From Actinomyces slackii (lineage in GTDB: Bacteria; Actinomycetota; Actinomycetes; Actinomycetales; Actinomycetaceae): 64,000 nucleotides of DNA. Below, in pieces: positions 59,173-64,000 of the stretch. The stretch spans positions 1,922,001-1,986,000 of the forward strand of contig NZ_LR134363.1 of NCBI RefSeq assembly GCF_900637295.1. Reading direction: 5' to 3'. A program made the translations under genes and the position numbers. The notes beneath the pieces were generated by a model. It was not told the origin of the DNA. It ran no database searches and saw only the letters and a list, made by a program, of their open reading frames with translations. Every line of letters begins with the position of its first letter. Position 1 is the stretch's first letter.

Positions 59173-59580
59173 CTACGCGGTGGGAGCCGAGCAGGAGGCG
59201 CACAGGCCGAAGAACTCCGCCGTGTGCACCATGGAGGTGAATCCGTGCTCCCTCGAGACCCTCTCGATCCAGGCCTCCAGCTCCCCGCCGGCGACCTCCA
59301 CGGTGCGCCCGCAGCTGCGGCACACGATGTGGTGGTGGTGCTCGCTGCCCGCGCAGGCCCGGTAGAGCAGTTCGCCGTCGGCGCTGCGCAGCTGGTCGAC
59401 CTGCCCGGACTCCGCCAGGGCCTGCAGGTTGCGGTAGACGGTGGCCAGGCCCACCCGGGTGCCCTCCGCGTCCAGGGCGGAGTGGATCTGCTGAGCGGAG
59501 CGGAACTCATCGGTGCGCTCCAGGATGTCGACCACGGCCGCTCTCTGGCGGGTGGAGCGGCGGGCGGACCTCTCGGTCAT
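59173..59580 (-). CDS. zur: Fur-family zinc uptake regulator
   Basis: 135-aa Fur family regulator. The winged helix is RQRAAVVDILERTDEFRSAQQIHSAL with TVYRNLQALAESGQVDQL. Zinc sites are HHHHIVCRSCGRTVEV (CxxC) and FGLCASC. Being the last gene of znuACB, and with a Zur-like box at znuA, zinc regulation is the natural reading. ATGA overlap with znuB. Confidence 0.92.
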   Translation of the reverse strand: MTERSARRSTRQRAAVVDILERTDEFRSAQQIHSALDAEGTRVGLATVYRNLQALAESGQVDQLRSADGELLYRACAGSEHHHHIVCRSCGRTVEVAGGELEAWIERVSREHGFTSMVHTAEFFGLCASCSAPTA

Positions 59581-60458
59581 CGGCTGGCCTCCTGACGGTG
59601 ACGTTCCCGGCTGACCAACCGTACCGCTCCCGAGCCGATCGCGACGGCTGCGTAGGCCCCCACAAGCAGGACCACGATCATCGCCCCGGGGGACAGGGCC
59701 CAGACGTAGGTGATGACCAGGCCGCTGACGCAGGCCGCCACCCCCAGGCCCATGGCCAGGTGCATGGTACGGGTGAAGGAGCGGCAGACCAGCTGGGCGA
59801 TGGCCACCGGCACGATCATGACCGCCGAGACCATGAGCGCCCCCACCACCCGCATGGACACCGAGACCGTCAGGGCCGCCACCACGGCGATGAGGATGTT
59901 GAGCGCCCCGGTGGGCAGGCCGCAGGATCGGGCGAACTCCTCGTCATGGCACAGGGCGAACAGGGGACCGCGCAGCCCCAGGCCCACGATGAGGACCCCT
60001 GCCGCCAGGATGATGGTGAACCAGGCGTCGGACACCGAGACCGTGGAGATGGAGCCGAACAGGTAGGCGTTGAGGTTGGTGGTCGTCCCCCCGGCGAGCT
60101 TGATGAGCACCGCGCCTCCGGCGATGCCCCCGTAGAACAGCAGCGCCAGGGCCACGTCCCCGCGGGTGCGGCCCCGGGCCCGGATGACCTCGATGACCAC
60201 CGCGCCCACGATGCTGGCGATGATCGCCCCGGGGATGGCCAGCGCGTCGCGCGGCGTGGCGTGGGCCGCCGCCCCGGCCAGCCAGCCCAGGGCGATGCCC
60301 GTCAGGGCGATATGCCCGATCCCGTCACCCAGCAGCGCCAGGCCGCGCTGGACCAGGTAGGTGCCCACCACGGGCGCGGCCAGTCCCACCAGAACGGCCA
60401 CGATGAAGGCCCGCTGCATCAGGGGGCTGGCGAGCATCTGGGCGAGGTCGGCCAGCAT
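59577..60458 (-). CDS. znuB: Zinc ABC transporter permease
   Basis: 293-aa membrane protein with eight or nine helices, ABC-3 family. MLASPLMQRAFIVAVLVGLAAPVVGTYLVQRGLALLGDGIGHIALTGIALG and the C-terminal SVSMRVVGALMVSAVMIVPVAIAQLV are typical. Together with ZnuA and ZnuC it imports zinc (or manganese). Overlaps both neighbours. Confidence 0.93.
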   Translation of the reverse strand: MLADLAQMLASPLMQRAFIVAVLVGLAAPVVGTYLVQRGLALLGDGIGHIALTGIALGWLAGAAAHATPRDALAIPGAIIASIVGAVVIEVIRARGRTRGDVALALLFYGGIAGGAVLIKLAGGTTTNLNAYLFGSISTVSVSDAWFTIILAAGVLIVGLGLRGPLFALCHDEEFARSCGLPTGALNILIAVVAALTVSVSMRVVGALMVSAVMIVPVAIAQLVCRSFTRTMHLAMGLGVAACVSGLVITYVWALSPGAMIVVLLVGAYAAVAIGSGAVRLVSRERHRQEASR

Positions 60459-61408
60459 CAGCGGGGCTCCTGTCGGACGGGGTCGGCGCTCAGCGCCGGG
60501 GCGCGGTGCTGAGCGGGGCCGGTGGGGCCGTGGAGGTGCTGGTGCTCACAGTCCTCGGCCGTGTCATGGCCGAGCTCGGCATGACGGGAGTGGTCGTGAT
60601 GGGCCGGCAGGACCCGGTGGGCCGGCACGTCCATCACCACGCGCCCGTCGGCCAGGACCACGGCCCGCTCCACGACCTCGGCCAGCTCGCCCATCTCGTG
60701 GAGCACGGTCACCAGGGTCAGGCCCCGGGAGCGCAGATCGGCCAGGATGGCGGCCAGGGACTCGCGGCTGGCCCGGTCGATGCCGGCCAGGGGCTCATCG
60801 AGGATGAGCAGCTCGGGGGACCGCACCAGGGCCCGGGCGATGAGGACGCGCTGGGCCTGGCCCCCGGAGAGGACCTGGACGTGGTCGCCGGCGCGATCGG
60901 CCAGCCCGACGGCGTCGAGGGCCTCCATGGCGCGCTGGGCCGCCCGCCGGCCCCGATCCGCCCAGGGGCGGGTGGGCCCCAGCAGCCCGGAGCGCACCAC
61001 CTCCAGGGCGGTGGCCGGAACGCCGGAGGAGGCCGTCACCCGCTGGGGCACGTAGCCCACGCGGTCCCATGCCACATCGCGGCGACGGCGCACCGGAGTC
61101 CCCAGGAGCCTGACCGTCCCGCCGACCAGGGGGACCAGCCCCAGGACGGTTTTGACCAGCGTGGACTTCCCCGAGCCGTTGGCCCCCAGCAGGGCCACGG
61201 ATTCCCCCGGGCCCACCTGCAGGTCGACGCCGTCGAGAATCAGGCTCGATCCCAGGACCACGCTGGCCTGGCTCACCTCGACGGGCGCGGCGCCAGTGGC
61301 GTCAGTGGCATCAGCGGCGCTCCGGGCCCTGTCGGGGCTTTCGGCGCAGCGCGGCGACGCCGCCCGCGGGTGGTCGGGCGGCGTCGCGTCACGGGGGGAC
61401 GGGCTCAT
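60458..61408 (-). CDS. znuC: Zinc ABC transporter ATP-binding protein with His-rich tail
   Basis: 316-aa ATPase. Walker A GANGSGKST (about 73-81), signature LSGGQAQRV, Walker B LLILDEPLAGID. The last 55 residues carry a His-rich stretch (HHDHSRHAELGHDTAEDCEHQHLHG), which is not a usual feature of ZnuC. ATG 61408 lies inside an open frame that also covers the znuA end; this start has no clear ribosome site, so it may be coupled to znuA. Confidence 0.93.
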   Translation of the reverse strand: MSPSPRDATPPDHPRAASPRCAESPDRARSAADATDATGAAPVEVSQASVVLGSSLILDGVDLQVGPGESVALLGANGSGKSTLVKTVLGLVPLVGGTVRLLGTPVRRRRDVAWDRVGYVPQRVTASSGVPATALEVVRSGLLGPTRPWADRGRRAAQRAMEALDAVGLADRAGDHVQVLSGGQAQRVLIARALVRSPELLILDEPLAGIDRASRESLAAILADLRSRGLTLVTVLHEMGELAEVVERAVVLADGRVVMDVPAHRVLPAHHDHSRHAELGHDTAEDCEHQHLHGPTGPAQHRAPALSADPVRQEPR

Positions 61409-61421
61409 CAGCGGTGGGGCC

Positions 61422-62555
61422 TCACCGGCATCCCAGCCCAGTCTTGAGAGCCTCAAGATTGGCGGTCATGGCGTCAATATAGTCGCCCTTCTCGGGGGCC
61501 GACTCCAAGGGGCTCAGCACGGCGGTCGTGGCGCCGGTCTCAGCCGCCAGGGCCTCGGCGGTCTTGGGCGAGACGAGCTCCTCGGTGAAGATCGTCGTCG
61601 TGCCGGTGTCCTGGACCACCTTCTTGACAGCGGCCAGCTCGGCGGGGCTGGGCTCGGACTCCGGGTCGAGGCCGGAGATGGAGGCCTGGGTCAGGCCGTA
61701 GCGCTCGGTGAGGTAGCCGAAGGCCGCGTGGGTGGTCACCACGGTGGTGCGCTCGCAGGTCTTCAGGCCGTCGCCGTAGTTGGTGTCCAGCGCGCCCAGG
61801 GAGGTGATGACCGTGTCCAGGTTCGCCTTGTAGTCCGCGGCGTGATCGGGGTCGGCCTTGGACAGGGCCGCCTCAACGGCCTGGGCCGCGGCGGTCATGC
61901 GCTCGGGGTCGAGCCAGAAATGCGGGTCCAGGGCCTCGTGGGAGTCCTCATCATGGGCCTGCGCGGAGGGCGTGGCGCTCTGGGCGGGGGCGGCCTCGTC
62001 CTCGTGATCCCCATGATCCCCATGATCCCCATGCCCCTCCTCGCCCTCGTGGGAGTGGTCATCATCGTGGGCGTGGGCGGAGGGCTCCTGGGAGGCTTGC
62101 GGGTCCTCCTCGCCGTGGTCGCCGTGATCGTGGTGGTGCTCGCCGACGCCCTCGTGGTGGACCAGGTTGGCGGCCGGCCCCAGGTCCAGGACGGTGGGGC
62201 CCGAGACCTGGGCGACGGCCTCGTCCAGGGAGGGCTGGAAGCCGGGGACGTAGGCGATGAGCGAGGCCTGGCCCAGGGCGGTGACGTCCTTGGGGGACAG
62301 CTCGTAGTCGTGGGGCTCGGCATTGGGCGGGGTCACCGAGGTGACGGTGACATGCTCCCCGCCCACGGCCTGGACCAGGTAGGTGATGGGGTAGAAGGAG
62401 GTCGAGACGGCGACCTTGCCGTCGGCCCCGGCCCCCGAGGAGCCGGATCCTCCCAGGGCGGAGCAGGCCGTCAGGGCCGCGGCCAGGGACAGGGCCGCCA
62501 GTGCTGCCAGGGGGCGGCGCAGCCGGCGCGATGAGTGAGAGGCAGATGTCTTCAT
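61422..62555 (-). CDS. znuA: Zinc ABC transporter substrate-binding lipoprotein
   Basis: 377-aa cluster A-I solute-binding protein. Lipoprotein signal with lipobox LTAC (Cys about 30). Zinc ligands are in PHDYELSP (His), DPHFWLDP (His), the [14 protein letters not shown]is, and [10 protein letters not shown] His/Asp/Glu-rich loop (about 130-190) with [16 protein letters not shown] repeats is typical of zinc-binding ZnuA. ATG 62555 is covered by a Zur box; upstream Met codons at 62564 and 62570 lie in the operator. Confidence 0.95.
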   Translation of the reverse strand: MKTSASHSSRRLRRPLAALAALSLAAALTACSALGGSGSSGAGADGKVAVSTSFYPITYLVQAVGGEHVTVTSVTPPNAEPHDYELSPKDVTALGQASLIAYVPGFQPSLDEAVAQVSGPTVLDLGPAANLVHHEGVGEHHHDHGDHGEEDPQASQEPSAHAHDDDHSHEGEEGHGDHGDHGDHEDEAAPAQSATPSAQAHDEDSHEALDPHFWLDPERMTAAAQAVEAALSKADPDHAADYKANLDTVITSLGALDTNYGDGLKTCERTTVVTTHAAFGYLTERYGLTQASISGLDPESEPSPAELAAVKKVVQDTGTTTIFTEELVSPKTAEALAAETGATTAVLSPLESAPEKGDYIDAMTANLEALKTGLGCR

Positions 62556-62569
62556 GGGAATCATTCTCA
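62555..62569 (-). promoter_or_regulatory. Zur box overlapping znuA start
   Basis: On the minus strand TGAGAAT-G-ATTCCCA is a 7-1-7 inverted repeat with one mismatch, matching the GANAATGATT core of actinobacterial Zur sites. It covers the -10 (GAGAAT, 62563-62568) and the znuA ATG. Confidence 0.8.
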
Positions 62570-62592
62570 ACCTGTGCGCGGCCGAGGGTCAA
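62563..62592 (-). promoter_or_regulatory. znuA promoter
   Basis: Minus-strand -35 TTGACC (62587-62592), 18 bp, then GAGAAT (62563-62568). The transcription start would fall near the znuA ATG. Confidence 0.6.
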
Positions 62593-62625
62593 GCACGGCG
62601 TGCCCACCCCGCCCGGGGCACCGCA

Positions 62626-62631
62626 TAGACT
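62626..62631 (+). promoter_or_regulatory. -10 box of glyS
   Basis: TAGACT, about 58 bp before the glyS GTG; no good -35. glyS is divergent from znuA. Confidence 0.4.
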
Positions 62632-62689
62632 GGCCGCACTCGTCCCCGCCAACCAGGTGGGGCCACGACGACCCCTGAGGAGAATTCCG

Positions 62690-64000
62690 GTGGCACAGAC
62701 CCCCTCACGACTCGACGCCGTCATCAACCTGGCCAAGCGCCGCGGCTTCGTCTTCCCCTGCGGCGAGATCTACGGCGGCACCCGCTCCGCCTGGGACTAC
62801 GGGCCGCTGGGGGTGGAGCTCAAGGAGAACATCAAGCGCCAGTGGTGGCAGTACATGGTCCGCTCGCGCGACGACGTCGTGGGCCTGGACTCCTCAGTCA
62901 TCCTCCCGCGCGAGGTGTGGGTGGCCTCCGGTCACGTCCAGGCCTTCACCGACCCGCTCGTGGAGTCCCTCCACACCCACAGGCGCTACCGCGCCGACCA
63001 GCTCATCGAGGAGTACGCCGAGCGCAAGGGCCTGGACCCCGAGACGGTGACCCTGGACCAGGTTCCCGACCCGGTCACCGGCCAGGCCGGCTCGTGGACC
63101 GAGCCGCGCTCCTTCTCCGGCCTGCTCAAGACCTACCTGGGCCCGGTCGACGACGAGTCCGGCCTGCACTACCTGCGCCCCGAGACCGCCCAGGGCATCT
63201 TCGTCAACTTCACCAATGTCATGAGCGCGGCCCGCAAGAAGCCGCCCTTCGGGATCGGGCAGGTGGGCAAGTCCTTCCGCAACGAGATCACCCCCGGCAA
63301 CTTCATCTTCCGCACCCGGGAGTTCGAGCAGATGGAGATGGAGTTCTTCTGCGAGCCGGGCACCGACGAGGAGTGGCACCAGTACTGGATCGACCACCGC
63401 AAAGCCTGGTACGTGGACCTGGGCATCGACCCGGACAACATCCGCCTCTACGAGCACCCCCAGGAGAAGCTCTCCCACTACTCCAAGCGCACCGTCGACC
63501 TGGAGTACCGATTCGGCTTCTCCGGCTCGGAGTGGGGCGAGCTGGAGGGCATCGCCAACCGGACCGACTTCGACCTGTCCACGCACGCCGAGCACTCCGG
63601 CAAGGACCTGTCCTACTTCGATCAGGGCCGCTCCGAGCGCTGGACCCCCTACGTCATCGAGCCGGCGGCGGGGCTGACCCGCTCCCTCATGGCCTTCCTC
63701 GTGGAGGCCTACACCGAGGACCAGGCCCCCAACACCAAGGGCGGGACGGACACGCGCATCGTGCTCAAGCTCGACCCGCGCATCGCCCCGGTCAAGGCCG
63801 CCGTGCTGCCGCTGAGCCGCAAGGAGGAGCTGACGGGCCCGGCCCGCGAGCTGGCCGCCCGCCTGCGCCGCAACTGGAACGTCGACTACGACGACGCCGG
63901 CGCCGTGGGCCGCCGCTACCGCCGCCAGGACGAGGTGGGCACGCCCTTCTGCCTGACCTACGACTTCGACTCGCCCCAGGACGGGGCGGTCACCGTGCGC
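62690..64000 (+). CDS. glyS: Glycyl-tRNA synthetase, cut by window edge
   Basis: At least 437 aa, open at the right edge. Class II dimeric GRS1 type: [40 protein letters not shown], the motif 2 region [44 protein letters not shown], and [18 protein letters not shown]. Attaches glycine to tRNA-Gly. GTG start with GAGGAG eight bases upstream. The anticodon-binding domain begins before the edge. Confidence 0.95.
   Translation, partial: MAQTPSRLDAVINLAKRRGFVFPCGEIYGGTRSAWDYGPLGVELKENIKRQWWQYMVRSRDDVVGLDSSVILPREVWVASGHVQAFTDPLVESLHTHRRYRADQLIEEYAERKGLDPETVTLDQVPDPVTGQAGSWTEPRSFSGLLKTYLGPVDDESGLHYLRPETAQGIFVNFTNVMSAARKKPPFGIGQVGKSFRNEITPGNFIFRTREFEQMEMEFFCEPGTDEEWHQYWIDHRKAWYVDLGIDPDNIRLYEHPQEKLSHYSKRTVDLEYRFGFSGSEWGELEGIANRTDFDLSTHAEHSGKDLSYFDQGRSERWTPYVIEPAAGLTRSLMAFLVEAYTEDQAPNTKGGTDTRIVLKLDPRIAPVKAAVLPLSRKEELTGPARELAARLRRNWNVDYDDAGAVGRRYRRQDEVGTPFCLTYDFDSPQDGAVTVR

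Noticed and set aside
61979..62040. Tandem CCCATGAT-like repeat as a possible CRISPR or satellite
   Set aside because: It encodes the His/Asp repeats of ZnuA and has no spacer structure.

Overview
This 64-kb window is very GC-rich and almost fully coding. Gene content and order point to a chromosome of the Actinomycetaceae, probably Actinomyces or a close relative. A conserved actinobacterial housekeeping order can be followed from end to end: leuS, degV, comEA-comEC-holA, rpsT, lepA, hemW, hrcA-dnaJ, rsmE, phoH-ybeY-corC-era, leuA, recO, uppS, zur/znu, glyS. Lineage-typical genes sit between these blocks: an LPXTG-type adhesin, a secreted adhesin-like protein, a trpC-trpB fusion and a two-domain PutA. 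No rRNA, tRNA, CRISPR array, phage or transposase gene was seen. The genus call is inference from gene content.

Layout. 1-5.5 kb: leuS converging on an LPXTG surface protein, separated by a long perfect hairpin. 5.8-10.2 kb: HerA/DUF853 ATPase, GT4 glycosyltransferase, DegV. 10.3-13.9 kb: comEA-comEC-holA. 13.9-18.5 kb, minus strand: DUF1846 protein, rpsT, an orphan PemK/MazF-like protein, a secreted adhesin-like protein. 18.5-25.6 kb: a 122-bp element with 20-bp terminal inverted repeats, then the trp operon (trpL leader, trpE, trpG, trpD, trpCB, trpA). 25.7-27.8 kb: a DedA/VTT-like membrane protein and a small accessory insertion with a DUF3800 gene between two identical 47-bp direct repeats. 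27.8-34.4 kb: lepA, MOSC, trmB, MFS, hemW. 34.4-39.7 kb: DUF3097, hrcA-dnaJ with CIRCE, YggS, rsmE. 39.8-44 kb: tetR plus ABC exporter with a palindromic operator, EamA transporter, higBA toxin-antitoxin. 44.1-48.3 kb: phoH-ybeY-corC-era. 48.5-55.2 kb: putA, acyltransferase, three-gene ABC exporter/XRE operon. 55.3-59 kb: leuL leader, leuA, recO, uppS. 59.2-62.6 kb: znuACB-zur zinc operon. 62.7-64 kb: glyS, cut by the window edge.

Regulation is the richest part of the window. Two short leader peptides carry runs of the amino acid made by the downstream pathway (three Trp codons before trpE, three Leu codons before leuA), each followed by competing hairpins, which is classical ribosome-mediated attenuation. 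Both leaders, and at least seven other starts, have a TANNNT-like -10 box ending 6-9 nt before the start codon, as expected for leaderless mRNAs. A Zur-box-like palindrome covers the znuA start, a CIRCE element precedes hrcA, and an 18-bp palindrome overlaps the start of the ABC operon next to tetR. No wholly new multi-gene system is evident. The best leads are the repeat-flanked DUF3800 insertion, the inverted-repeat element at 18.5 kb, the leaderless upstream ORF coupled to the acyltransferase, and the comEC/holA overlap.
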